Assembly: GCA_026786065.1 (NCBI GenBank)
Contig: JAJAYS010000336.1
Span: forward strand, 1-5,466
Length of the DNA stretch: 5,466 nucleotides
Direction: 5' to 3'
Source: Polaromonas sp.
GTDB lineage: Bacteria; Pseudomonadota; Gammaproteobacteria; Burkholderiales; Burkholderiaceae_C
Part shown: positions 1 through 5,466 of the stretch, piece after piece
How positions within the stretch are numbered: position 1 is the stretch's first letter
Layout of the letters: each line of letters begins with the position of its first letter
Notes under the pieces: generated by a model
Seen by the model: only the letters and a program-made list of their open reading frames with translations
The model's database searches: none
Told to the model about the DNA's origin: nothing
Program-made: the position numbers and the translations under genes

Positions 1-46
1 AGTGCGCATGGATCTTCTCGAACAGCAAACTGTGAACCAAAAATAA
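1..46 (+). CDS. hscB: Probable 3' end of hscB (J-domain co-chaperone), partial
   Basis: The frame beginning at base 2 reads VRMDLLEQQTVNQK and ends at TAA 44-46, three bases before the hscA ATG and in the same frame. HscB is the J-domain protein that brings IscU to HscA and stimulates its ATPase, and in isc operons hscB normally lies directly upstream of hscA. The identity rests on this position and the tight spacing; the 14 visible residues are too few and too variable to recognise the family. Another frame (base 3, stop at 31-33) is also open to the window edge, so the reading frame is not certain. Confidence 0.45.
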   Translation, partial: VRMDLLEQQTVNQK

Positions 47-49
47 TCC

Positions 50-1912
50 ATGGCGCTCCTTCAAATTTCAGAGCCGGGGCATAGCCCGGAACCGCATGCC
101 CGCCGCATCGCCGTTGGCATTGATCTGGGCACCACCCATTCGCTGGTAGCCAGCGTCCGTAATGGCGTTGCCGAATGTCTGCCGGATGAGGAGGGGCGGG
201 TTATTTTGCCGAGCGTGGTCCGCTATGTCGATGGCGAACGCCGACAGGTCGGTTTTGCGGCCTTGGCTGAGCAGGTGACCGACCCAATCAACACCATCTC
301 TTCCGTAAAACGGCTGATGGGCCGGGGCATCGCGGATATTGGAAACAGGGGTCATCTGGCTTACGACTTGATCGACAAACCCGGCATGGTGGCCCTTCAA
401 ACGGTGGCGGGTGAAAAAAGCCCGGTTGAGATCAGTGGCGAGATTCTTGCGACGCTGCGGTATCGCGCGGAAGACACCTTCGATGACGAGCTGTTTGGTG
501 CGGTCATCACGGTGCCGGCGTATTTTGACGACGCTCAGCGCCAGGCAACCAAGGACGCCGCCCTTCTGGCCGGCCTGAATGTGCTGCGCCTGATCAACGA
601 ACCCACGGCGGCGGCGATTGCCTATGGGCTGGACAACGGCAGCGAGGGCGTGTTCGCAATTTATGACCTCGGCGGCGGCACCTTCGATATCTCGATCCTG
701 CGGTTGACTGACGGCGTGTTCGAGGTTCTCGCGACGGGTGGCGACTCGGCGCTTGGCGGCGACGATTACGACCGTGCCCTGGTTGACTGGGTTTTGCACA
801 AGTCCGGCCTGAGTGCCGGTGCGCTTACAGCCGGCGACAAGGCAGCGCTGCAGCGCGCCGGACGCATCTGCAAGGAGGCTCTTTCGACCGCCGAAACCGC
901 CCTGTTTTCGGTGAAGCTGGCGAAGGCCCGCGTCAACTTGGACATGCGGGCGGAATACTTTGAAACCGCTACTGCCCACCTGACGCAGCGCACTTTGTCG
1001 GCAGTCCGAAAAGTCCTTCGCGACGCCGGGCTGGAGCGCGACGATGTATCCGGAATCGTCCTGGTCGGCGGCGCAACGCGCATGCCGCAGGTACGTCAGG
1101 CAGTGACGCATTTCTTTGGTCGCGAACCATTGACCAATCTGAATCCCGACGAGGTGGTGGCACTGGGTGCCGCCATTTCGGCCGATCAACTGGCCGGCAA
1201 CGCCACGCAACACGACCTGCTTTTGCTGGACGTCATCCCGCTGTCGCTCGGGATCGAAACCATGGGTGGTCTGGTTGAGCGCATCGGGCCGCGCAATCAA
1301 ACCATTCCGCCCGCGAGGGCGCAGGACTTTACGACCAACCAGGACGGGCAGACGGCTCTGGCGCTGCACGTGGTGCAGGGGGAACGCGACCTGGTTGACG
1401 ACTGCCGGAGCCTCGCCCGGTTTGAACTGCGTGGAATACCGCCGATGGCTGCTGGTGCGGCGCGGATTCGTGTCACTTTTACGGTCGATGCCGACGGTGT
1501 TTTGAAGGTCAGCGCCAAAGAGCAGGGCAGCGGGGTGGAGGCGCACATCGACGTCAAGCCGTCCTACGGTTTGTCCGACGCCGAAATCGCCCGCATGCTG
1601 CAAGACAGCTTTTCGACAGCGCAGCAGGACATGAAAGCGCGGGCACTCGCTGAAGCGCGGGTTGACGCCGACCGCCTTGTTTTGGCGACGCACAGTGCGT
1701 TGACGGCCGACGCCGACCTGCTCTCAGTATCTGAACGCGGCGAGATCGACGGCCTTATGGAAGCGTTGCGCCTTCTGCGTCCCGACGGCGACACTGCCGC
1801 GCTCGAAGCAGCGACGCAGGCTCTCGCGAAAGGCTGCGAAGCCTTCGCCGCCTTGCGGATGAATCATGGCATTCGCAAAGCGCTGGCTGGCAAAAAAATA
1901 GAAACGGTCTAG
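50..1912 (+). CDS. hscA: Fe-S assembly Hsp70 chaperone HscA
   Basis: This is the specialised cytosolic Hsp70 of iron-sulfur cluster biogenesis. With HscB it binds the scaffold IscU and uses ATP hydrolysis to promote cluster transfer to acceptor proteins. The 620-residue length is typical of HscA. The nucleotide-binding domain spans about 20-385: phosphate loop GIDLGTTHS at 23-31, the catalytic-type lysine in SVKRLMGR (K87), second Hsp70 signature [11 protein letters not shown] at 205-215, and third signature [13 protein letters not shown] at 337-349. The hydrophobic linker LLLLD (390-394) leads to a beta substrate-binding domain (about 395-505, with [15 protein letters not shown] and [18 protein letters not shown]) and a helical lid to the end. 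[12 protein letters not shown] and [13 protein letters not shown] are HscA-like rather than DnaK-like. The start is supported by [10 protein letters not shown], matching the known HscA N-terminus. No good Shine-Dalgarno is visible; with probable hscB ending 3 nt upstream, translational coupling is likely. All key motifs are intact. Confidence 0.97.
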   Translation: MALLQISEPGHSPEPHARRIAVGIDLGTTHSLVASVRNGVAECLPDEEGRVILPSVVRYVDGERRQVGFAALAEQVTDPINTISSVKRLMGRGIADIGNRGHLAYDLIDKPGMVALQTVAGEKSPVEISGEILATLRYRAEDTFDDELFGAVITVPAYFDDAQRQATKDAALLAGLNVLRLINEPTAAAIAYGLDNGSEGVFAIYDLGGGTFDISILRLTDGVFEVLATGGDSALGGDDYDRALVDWVLHKSGLSAGALTAGDKAALQRAGRICKEALSTAETALFSVKLAKARVNLDMRAEYFETATAHLTQRTLSAVRKVLRDAGLERDDVSGIVLVGGATRMPQVRQAVTHFFGREPLTNLNPDEVVALGAAISADQLAGNATQHDLLLLDVIPLSLGIETMGGLVERIGPRNQTIPPARAQDFTTNQDGQTALALHVVQGERDLVDDCRSLARFELRGIPPMAAGAARIRVTFTVDADGVLKVSAKEQGSGVEAHIDVKPSYGLSDAEIARMLQDSFSTAQQDMKARALAEARVDADRLVLATHSALTADADLLSVSERGEIDGLMEALRLLRPDGDTAALEAATQALAKGCEAFAALRMNHGIRKALAGKKIETV

Positions 1913-1968
1913 GCATTACTGACTGCGCTCGGCCTGCCTGCACCCAACGACAAACACCGCATTCGCTC

Positions 1969-2307
1969 ATGCCCCTCATCAAAATTCTTCCCCATCCTGA
2001 ATATTGCCCGACCGGCGCTGAGATCTCGGCGCCAGCAGGAACCTCGATTTGCGAGGCCCTGCTTGACAACAAGATCAACATCGAACATGCCTGCGACCTG
2101 AGCTGCGCCTGTACCACCTGCCATGTCATCGTGCGAGAGGGCTTCAGCTCGTTAAATGAAATGGATGAAGGCGAAGAAGATTTGCTTGACCGGGCGTGGG
2201 GCCTGGAGCCAGCGTCGCGCCTGAGCTGTCAGGCATTTTTGGCTCAAAGCAATGTGACGGTCGAGATTCCGAAGTACTCGGTCAACCACGCGAAAGAAAA
2301 TCACTGA
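1969..2307 (+). CDS. fdx: ISC-system [2Fe-2S] ferredoxin
   Basis: Adrenodoxin-type ferredoxin that carries electrons for cluster assembly and reductive coupling on the ISC machinery in the cytosol. The protein is 112 residues, the usual size for Fdx. The cluster-binding pattern C-x5-C-x2-C...C is complete: Cys42, Cys48, Cys51 in the segment EHACDLSCACTTCHVIVREG, and Cys87 in SRLSCQA. Cys46 is the extra, non-ligating cysteine next to the cluster also seen in E. coli Fdx. The start MPLIKILPH and the C-terminal VEIPKYSVNHAKE match the ISC ferredoxin subfamily closely, separating it from plant-type ferredoxins. It begins 56 nt after hscA with no visible terminator between them, so it is most likely the last gene of the isc transcript. 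No obvious Shine-Dalgarno precedes the ATG; the start is chosen by family N-terminus. Downstream there is no iscX, which often follows fdx elsewhere. Confidence 0.96.
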   Translation: MPLIKILPHPEYCPTGAEISAPAGTSICEALLDNKINIEHACDLSCACTTCHVIVREGFSSLNEMDEGEEDLLDRAWGLEPASRLSCQAFLAQSNVTVEIPKYSVNHAKENH

Positions 2308-2339
2308 CGGCGGTGGGTCAGCTGGTCTGCGGGCGCCGT
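2307..2339 (+). repeat. Inverted repeat between fdx and dnaQ
   Basis: ACGGCG (2307-2312) and CGCCGT (2334-2339) are perfect reverse complements separated by 21 nt. They could form a stem at the end of the isc transcript. No T-run follows, so it does not look like a Rho-independent terminator; a 3'-end stabilising or weak attenuating hairpin is possible. Chance occurrence in GC-rich DNA is a real alternative. Confidence 0.3.
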
Positions 2340-2347
2340 GTCAAATC

Positions 2348-2353
2348 TACAAT
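2348..2353 (+). promoter_or_regulatory. Candidate -10 box (TACAAT) for dnaQ
   Basis: TACAAT matches the sigma-70 -10 consensus at 5 of 6 positions and ends 7 nt before the dnaQ ATG at 2361. Transcription would then start at about 2360-2361, giving a leaderless or nearly leaderless mRNA, which agrees with the lack of a Shine-Dalgarno. No convincing -35 hexamer is seen 16-18 nt upstream, so the call is tentative. Confidence 0.45.
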
Positions 2354-2360
2354 CCTGGCT

Positions 2361-3071
2361 ATGCGTCAAATCGTTCTGGATACTGAAACGACCGGTCTTT
2401 CTGCCGAAAACGGCGACCGCATCATAGAGATCGGGTGCGTTGAACTGGTCGGGCGCAAGCTGACTGGCAACAACAAGCACTTTTATCTCAATCCTGGGAG
2501 AGACAGTCACGAAGATGCGTTGAAGGTTCACGGAATCAGTAACGAATTTTTGCGGGACAAGCGAAAGTTTTCGGCGGTGGCCGGCGAACTGCTCGATTAC
2601 TTGCGCGACGCCGAACTCATCATCCACAACGCGCCGTTTGACCTCAGCTTTCTTGACAATGAGCTGCATCTGGTCGGCCTCCACCCAATACGGAAATGCG
2701 TTGCCAAAGTGACCGACAGCCTGATGATGGCCAAGGAACTGTTTCCCGGAAAGCGCAATTCGCTCGATGCGCTTTGCGACCGGCTGGACGTTGACAACTC
2801 AGGCCGTACGCTGCACGGCGCTTTGCTCGATGCCGAGCTCCTTGCAGACGTCTATATCAACCTTACCCGCGGCCAGAACTCGCTTCGAATAGAGGAAGTG
2901 GGCAATCCCGATGATGGCGTACAAACTGTTTTTGTCGATCTTCGCGCGTTCGACCTCCCTGTCCTGCACGCCAGCGAGCTCGAAGTCGCCAGCCATGATC
3001 AGGTGCTGACCGGCATTGGCAAAGCGAGCAAGGGGAAGGCAATCTGGGCCGCCATTTCCCCGTCTGTTTGA
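2361..3071 (+). CDS. dnaQ: DNA polymerase III epsilon subunit (3'-5' proofreading exonuclease)
   Basis: Epsilon removes misincorporated nucleotides within the Pol III core, bound to alpha and to the sliding clamp. The 236-residue protein has the DEDDh exonuclease residues: Asp7 and Glu9 in VLDTETTG (Exo I), Asp94 in HNAPFD (Exo II), His152 and Asp157 in TLHGALLDAELLA (Exo III). Segments IIEIGCVELV, LTGNN, KVHGIS.EFL, KVTDS and FPGKRNSLDALC are those of bona fide DnaQ, not generic exonucleases. QNSLRI (172-177) sits where E. coli epsilon has its clamp-binding hexapeptide QTSMAF, and the C-terminal tail with GKAIWAA resembles the alpha-binding end. The open frame extends upstream to 2196, but that part overlaps fdx and has no family similarity; ATG 2361 gives RQIVLDTETTG directly, as in E. 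coli after five extra residues. No Shine-Dalgarno is present. The gene lies 53 nt after fdx, not beside rnhA as in many proteobacteria. Confidence 0.95.
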   Translation: MRQIVLDTETTGLSAENGDRIIEIGCVELVGRKLTGNNKHFYLNPGRDSHEDALKVHGISNEFLRDKRKFSAVAGELLDYLRDAELIIHNAPFDLSFLDNELHLVGLHPIRKCVAKVTDSLMMAKELFPGKRNSLDALCDRLDVDNSGRTLHGALLDAELLADVYINLTRGQNSLRIEEVGNPDDGVQTVFVDLRAFDLPVLHASELEVASHDQVLTGIGKASKGKAIWAAISPSV

Positions 3072-3081
3072 CCAGACTTCT

Positions 3082-3101
3082 CAGCCTATAATTTCAGGCT
3101 G
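3082..3101 (+). repeat. Inverted repeat enclosing the tRNA promoter -10 box
   Basis: CAGCCT (3082-3087) and AGGCTG (3096-3101) are perfect reverse complements with an 8-nt spacer. The repeat starts 11 nt after the dnaQ stop and encloses most of the TATAAT of the tRNA promoter. In a dnaQ transcript it could form a small hairpin, but no T-run follows; as DNA it could be a protein-binding site or chance. Confidence 0.35.
3087..3092 (+). promoter_or_regulatory. -10 box (TATAAT) of the tRNA-Val promoter
   Basis: A perfect TATAAT lies 16 nt before the first base of the mature tRNA, predicting a start near 3099 and a precursor leader of about 10 nt. The -35 is not clear: TTGACC at 3068-3073, overlapping the dnaQ stop codon, matches 5 of 6 positions but the spacer is only 13 bp. 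At normal spacing (3064-3069) the hexamer is poor. Confidence 0.6.
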
Positions 3102-3108
3102 GCCAAAA

Positions 3109-3183
3109 GGGCGGTTAGCTCAGGGGTAGAGCACTGCATTCACACTGCAGGGGTCGCAGGTTCGAAGCCTGCACCGCCCACCA
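3109..3183 (+). tRNA. tRNA-Val (anticodon CAC)
   Basis: A full cloverleaf can be drawn. The acceptor arm pairs GGGCGGT (3109-3115) with ACCGCCC (3173-3179). The D arm is GCTC/GAGC with loop AGGGGTA. The anticodon stem pairs CTGCA (3134-3138) with TGCAG (3146-3150) around loop TTCACAC, placing anticodon CAC at 3141-3143, which reads valine codon GTG. The variable loop is GGGTC. The T arm is GCAGG/CCTGC with loop TTCGAAG. Discriminator A3180 is followed by an encoded CCA at 3181-3183. All stems pair perfectly. It is a solitary tRNA gene with its own -10 box and a terminator 86 nt downstream. Confidence 0.97.
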
Positions 3184-3268
3184 ACATCTCTGGCAAAGCC
3201 ACCAAGATGCAACGCAAGGCCTCGCATGCATTCAGTCATTGCGCCGAGTGCGCTTGAAACGCATTAAG

Positions 3269-3297
3269 AAAAGCCGGGAAATCAACCCGGATTTTTT
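3269..3297 (+). terminator. Rho-independent terminator after tRNA-Val
   Basis: CCGGG (3274-3278), a 7-nt loop and CCCGG (3286-3290) form a GC stem followed by A and six T (3292-3297); the upstream A-run can pair with the T-run across one mismatch. It ends the tRNA transcript. Read on the - strand the same stem is followed by CTTTTCTT, so it may also stop phoH transcripts, about 120 nt after that gene's stop codon, although the - strand T-run is weaker. Confidence 0.8.
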
Positions 3298-3330
3298 GCC
3301 CGCTTGGTCTCACACGCTAACTTTTTATGC

Positions 3331-3353
3331 GCTGACCCCACAGGGGGGTGAGC
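3331..3353. repeat. GC-rich inverted repeat downstream of phoH
   Basis: GCTGACCCC (3331-3339) and GGGGTGAGC (3345-3353) form a stem of eight pairs with one G-G mismatch around loop ACAGG. It lies in the space between the converging tRNA and phoH transcription units. No T-run follows on either strand, so it is not a classical terminator; it could be a 3'-UTR hairpin of the phoH message. The rest of 3184-3412 contains the terminator and nothing else I can identify. Confidence 0.4.
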
Positions 3354-3412
3354 ACGCAAGGCGGGGCGCGGGGTGAGGGATCAGGCTTTCATGAACCACT
3401 GCTCCTCTACGG

Positions 3413-5101
3413 CTAGAGCACCTCGCTGGCAAAGTCGGCGAGTCGCGAGCGCTCACCCCGAGCCAGTGTGATGTGGCCGCCGTGTGGCCACCCCTTGAAG
3501 CGGTCCACCGCGTAGGTCAGCCCGGAGGAGCCTTCAGTCAGGTAGGGCGTGTCGATCTGTGCGAGGTTGCCCATGCAGATGATTTTGGTGCCAGGTCCCG
3601 CTCGCGTGATCAGGGTCTTCATTTGTTTGGGTGTCAGGTTCTGCGCTTCGTCAATGATGACGTATTTGTTCAGGAAAGTGCGACCGCGCATGAAGTTCAT
3701 GCTTTTGACCTTGATACGCGAACGGATCAGTTCGTTCGTCGCCGCGCGGCCCCATTCGCCGGAGGAGGTGTCGGTCTTTCCAAGTACCTCGAGGTTGTCG
3801 TCAAGCGCGCCCATCCAGGGGCCCATTTTTTCTTCCTCGGTGCCCGGCAAAAATCCGATGTCTTCACCGACCGACACTGTCGCCCGGGTCATGATGATCT
3901 CGGTGTAGCGGCGGTCATCCAGCACCTGCGTCAGCCCCGCGGCCAAGGCCATCAGTGTCTTTCCGGTTCCGGCAGTGCCCGCAAGAGTGACAAAATCGAC
4001 TTCTGGGTCCATCAGCAGGTTCATCGCGAAGTTCTGTTCCCGATTGCGGGTGGTCACGCCCCACACAGCGTTCTTTAAATGGTTGTAATCCTTGAGCGTT
4101 TTAAGTACGGCGGTCTTGGCGCGGATTTCCGTGACGCGCGCATACAGCGGCGGCTCCCCCGGAGCCTCAAAAAACACGAACTGATTGATCAGCAGACTGG
4201 TCACGATCGGACCAGTAATCCGGTAGAAAGTGTGGCTGCCCTGCTGCCAGCTTTCAATGGTTTTACTCTGCCTGGTCCAGAAGTCGGCGGGCAGTACCAG
4301 CGACCCGGCGTAAAGTAGATCGCCGTCTTCCAGCGTCTTGTCGTTCTGGTAGTCGTCGGTCTGCAGGCCAAGTGCGCGTGCCTTGACGCGCATATTGATG
4401 TCTTTGGAGACCAGCACGACTTCACGGGGTGCGTGTTCTTTTCGAAGCGCATCGACGACGCCCAGAATCTGGTTGTCCGCCTTGCCCTGAGGAAGACTCG
4501 TGGGTAGCGCGTAATTCAGCGCCGTGGTCTGAAACAGCAGGCAACCGCCAGCCTCGGGATGCCCCGTTGTGTTTAGCTTGAGCCCCTTGCCGATGTCGGC
4601 TCCATTGGCACCGGCCAAAGCGTCTAGCGAACGACTGGTCTGGCGGGCATTTCGCGCCACCTCGGTCATGCCTTTCTTGTGCCCGTCAAGCTCTTCGAGA
4701 ACGATCATCGGCAGGAAGATGTCATGTTCCTCAAAGCGGAACAGGCACATTGGGTCGTGCATCAACACATTTGTGTCGAGCACAAACAGCTTGGCTGGAC
4801 CGGCAAGTTTTGATTTTTTCTGTTTCGGGGCCGGCAACGGGGTCCCTTCGGTTGGTGCGGATGCAGACACGCGGTCCAGTGCTTCGTCCGACTCGACGCG
4901 GGCCCGACTTTTCGGGCCGCTCGGCCGACTGAGACCATCCACCGGTGCGCGGGTATCGATCAGTTCCAGAGCAGGGGGCTGTTCGCTCGCATCGTGCTGC
5001 GCGGTCTTGCGGATGGCTCTCGAGTTTGCGCGAATTGGCGCGTCAAAGGCGTCGGGCGTCAGTAAAGCGGCACGTTTGGTCGGAGCGGGAGGCAGGGGCA
5101 T
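3413..5101 (-). CDS. PhoH family protein: PIN domain fused to PhoH-type P-loop ATPase
   Basis: A 562-residue protein of the PIN-PhoH (PhoH2/YlaK-like) family. PIN domains are metal-dependent ribonuclease folds and PhoH domains are P-loop ATPases related to helicases, so an ATP-driven RNA-processing role is expected; the substrate is unknown. Residues 1-102 are low-complexity, rich in Pro, Ala, Ser and basic residues. The PIN domain spans about 103-245, with acidic candidates Asp109 (FVLDTNVLMHDP), Glu136/Glu137 (VLEELDGHKKG), Asp209 (KADNQILG) and Asp234 (VSKDINMR). A linker region (about 255-350) precedes the ATPase: Walker A GTAGTGKT (375-382), Walker B YVIIDEAQN (480-488) and the sensor-like ICMGNLAQID (508-517). 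The start MPLPPAPTKRAALL, which I recall from related betaproteobacterial proteins, supports ATG 5101; the next Met is 114, inside the PIN domain. No strong Shine-Dalgarno is seen. It converges on tRNA-Val and lies downstream of bcp on the same strand. Confidence 0.93.
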   Translation of the reverse strand: MPLPPAPTKRAALLTPDAFDAPIRANSRAIRKTAQHDASEQPPALELIDTRAPVDGLSRPSGPKSRARVESDEALDRVSASAPTEGTPLPAPKQKKSKLAGPAKLFVLDTNVLMHDPMCLFRFEEHDIFLPMIVLEELDGHKKGMTEVARNARQTSRSLDALAGANGADIGKGLKLNTTGHPEAGGCLLFQTTALNYALPTSLPQGKADNQILGVVDALRKEHAPREVVLVSKDINMRVKARALGLQTDDYQNDKTLEDGDLLYAGSLVLPADFWTRQSKTIESWQQGSHTFYRITGPIVTSLLINQFVFFEAPGEPPLYARVTEIRAKTAVLKTLKDYNHLKNAVWGVTTRNREQNFAMNLLMDPEVDFVTLAGTAGTGKTLMALAAGLTQVLDDRRYTEIIMTRATVSVGEDIGFLPGTEEEKMGPWMGALDDNLEVLGKTDTSSGEWGRAATNELIRSRIKVKSMNFMRGRTFLNKYVIIDEAQNLTPKQMKTLITRAGPGTKIICMGNLAQIDTPYLTEGSSGLTYAVDRFKGWPHGGHITLARGERSRLADFASEVL

Positions 5102-5143
5102 GGCGCGGTGGACTCTCTGAACAGGAGGGAAACCAGAAAAGAA

Positions 5144-5173
5144 AAAAGCCGCCTTGAAACCAGGGCGGCTTTT
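5144..5173 (-). terminator. Rho-independent terminator-like hairpin between bcp and phoH
   Basis: AAAAGCCGCC (5144-5153) and GGCGGCTTTT (5164-5173) pair perfectly over 10 bp around a 10-nt loop. Read on the - strand the stem is followed by TTTTTTCTTTTC, a strong terminator tail. It most simply ends the bcp transcript, 117 nt after the bcp stop. Its position only about 40 nt before the phoH ATG is unusual, because little room is left for a phoH promoter downstream of it. Confidence 0.8.
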
Positions 5174-5197
5174 CGGTGAGCGCAGTTGCAGGTCAAC

Positions 5198-5205
5198 AGC
5201 ATGCT
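5198..5205. repeat. Perfect 8-bp palindrome AGCATGCT
   Basis: AGCATGCT is a perfect palindrome lying just downstream of the -10-like ATTATG/CATAAT on the - strand, about where transcription from it would begin. It could be a small operator, but an 8-bp palindrome is expected by chance fairly often. Confidence 0.2.
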
Positions 5206-5208
5206 CCG

Positions 5209-5214
5209 ATTATG
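5209..5214 (-). promoter_or_regulatory. Candidate -10 box (CATAAT) upstream of phoH
   Basis: On the - strand CATAAT matches the -10 consensus at 5 of 6 positions, about 108 nt upstream of the phoH ATG. No good -35 is found 16-18 nt upstream. A transcript from here would run through the terminator-like hairpin at 5144-5173 before reaching phoH, so any phoH expression from it would need readthrough. Confidence 0.3.
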
Positions 5215-5274
5215 CACAACTGTCGTCTCGTGAAGGGAGCCCGGAGTCGTCCGTAACCCTGGGCTGTTCGACGT

Positions 5275-5291
5275 GATCCGGAGTCCGAATC
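5275..5291. repeat. Imperfect palindrome at the bcp stop codon
   Basis: GATCCGGA-G-TCCGAATC is symmetrical about G5283 with one mismatched pair, and it overlaps the bcp TGA. As RNA it cannot form a tight hairpin with a one-base centre. A short direct repeat CCGGAGTC also occurs at 5241-5248 and 5278-5285. Function is not evident; chance is possible. Confidence 0.2.
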
Positions 5292-5466
5292 AAGCCGTTT
5301 TTTTCAGGACTTTGACGGCTTTCAACACATCGTCAACGTGGCCCGGAACCTTCAGGCCTCGCCACTCTTCTTTCAACTGGCCGTCCGGGCCAATCAGAAA
5401 AGTGCTTCGCTCGATGCCTTTGACTTTTTTGCCGTACATGATCTTGTTTTTGACCACACCAAACAT
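5290..5466 (-). CDS. bcp: Thiol peroxiredoxin Bcp/PrxQ, C-terminal part (5' end outside window)
   Basis: The last 58 codons of a peroxiredoxin of the Bcp (PrxQ) group, which reduces hydrogen peroxide and organic hydroperoxides using thioredoxin-type electron donors in the cytosol. The visible protein starts MFGVVKNKIMYGKKVKGIER and contains STFLIGPDGQL, the conserved strand region after the active site in this family, followed by EEWRGLKVPGHVDDVLKAV and a lysine-rich tail ending KKTA. The stop TGA is at 5292-5290. The peroxidatic cysteine and any resolving cysteine lie in the part beyond the window edge and cannot be checked. The ATG at 5466 is an internal methionine, not the start. It is followed on the same strand by a terminator-like hairpin (5144-5173) and then phoH. 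Confidence 0.88.
   Translation of the reverse strand: MFGVVKNKIMYGKKVKGIERSTFLIGPDGQLKEEWRGLKVPGHVDDVLKAVKVLKKTA

Noticed and set aside
1167..1505. A 112-codon open frame on the + strand inside hscA
   Set aside because: It is an out-of-frame reading of the HscA linker and substrate-binding region, with a Trp/Arg-rich composition and no family resemblance.
68..1693. A 541-codon open frame on the - strand opposite hscA
   Set aside because: It lies entirely antisense to a clearly real Hsp70 gene, and its translation shows no recognisable domain and is rich in Arg, Gln and His, as expected from reverse-reading GC-rich codons. Length alone is explained by the third-position GC bias of hscA.
1913..1968. 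A possible promoter or terminator between hscA and fdx
   Set aside because: No hairpin with a T-run and no -10/-35 pair could be found in these 56 nt; co-transcription is the simplest reading.
2196..2360. A 55-codon upstream extension of the dnaQ frame
   Set aside because: It overlaps the fdx 3' end out of frame, and known epsilon subunits begin only a few residues before the VLDTETTG motif, which fits ATG 2361.
3068..3073. TTGACC as the -35 box of the tRNA-Val promoter
   Set aside because: The hexamer is good but the spacer to TATAAT is 13 bp, shorter than sigma-70 promoters normally allow, so I did not list it as a firm element.
3207..3257. A 16-codon ORF after tRNA-Val (MQRKASHAFSHCAECA)
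   Set aside because: It has no Shine-Dalgarno and no recognisable motif beyond a Cys-x2-Cys, and it lies in the tRNA trailer before the terminator; most likely chance.
3473..4078. A 201-codon open frame on the + strand opposite phoH
   Set aside because: Antisense to the conserved ATPase domain of PhoH, with no recognisable protein family in its translation.
4569..5120. A 183-codon open frame on the + strand opposite the phoH N-terminal region
   Set aside because: The Ser/Arg/Ala-rich translation mirrors the low-complexity phoH N-terminus. The AGGAGG at about 5123-5128 is on the + strand near the end of this frame, not at a start, and no start on either strand uses it.

Overview
The window looks like ordinary chromosomal housekeeping DNA from a betaproteobacterium, most likely Burkholderiales and perhaps Comamonadaceae. 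That placement is inferred from gene order, the N-terminus of the PhoH-like protein and moderately high GC; it was not searched. The isc genes closely resemble their E. coli counterparts, including the start [10 protein letters not shown] in HscA and MP.I.ILPH in Fdx.

Layout: positions 1-2307 carry the end of an isc iron-sulfur cluster assembly operon on the + strand: a short tail probably belonging to hscB, complete hscA (50-1912) and complete fdx (1969-2307). No iscX gene follows fdx. After a 53-nt gap comes dnaQ (2361-3071), encoding the proofreading subunit of DNA polymerase III; its -10-like box lies so close to the ATG that a leaderless mRNA is plausible. A perfect TATAAT box and a single tRNA-Val(CAC) gene with encoded CCA (3109-3183) follow, then a Rho-independent terminator (3269-3297).

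The right part is on the - strand and converges on the tRNA: a PIN-PhoH family ATPase (3413-5101) and, upstream of it, the 3' end of a Bcp/PrxQ peroxiredoxin gene cut by the window edge (5290-5466). A strong hairpin with a T-rich tail, in - orientation, lies between bcp and phoH, only about 40 nt before the phoH start codon.

Together: HscB/HscA drive cluster release from the scaffold IscU and Fdx supplies electrons to the same pathway. DnaQ, the tRNA, the PhoH protein and Bcp are functionally separate. I found no mobile element, CRISPR array, phage gene or defence cassette, and no clear undescribed system. The most interesting points are regulatory: the possible leaderless dnaQ mRNA, the terminator-like hairpin in the phoH leader, and the inverted repeat around the tRNA promoter. 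The PIN-PhoH protein is the least understood gene product here.
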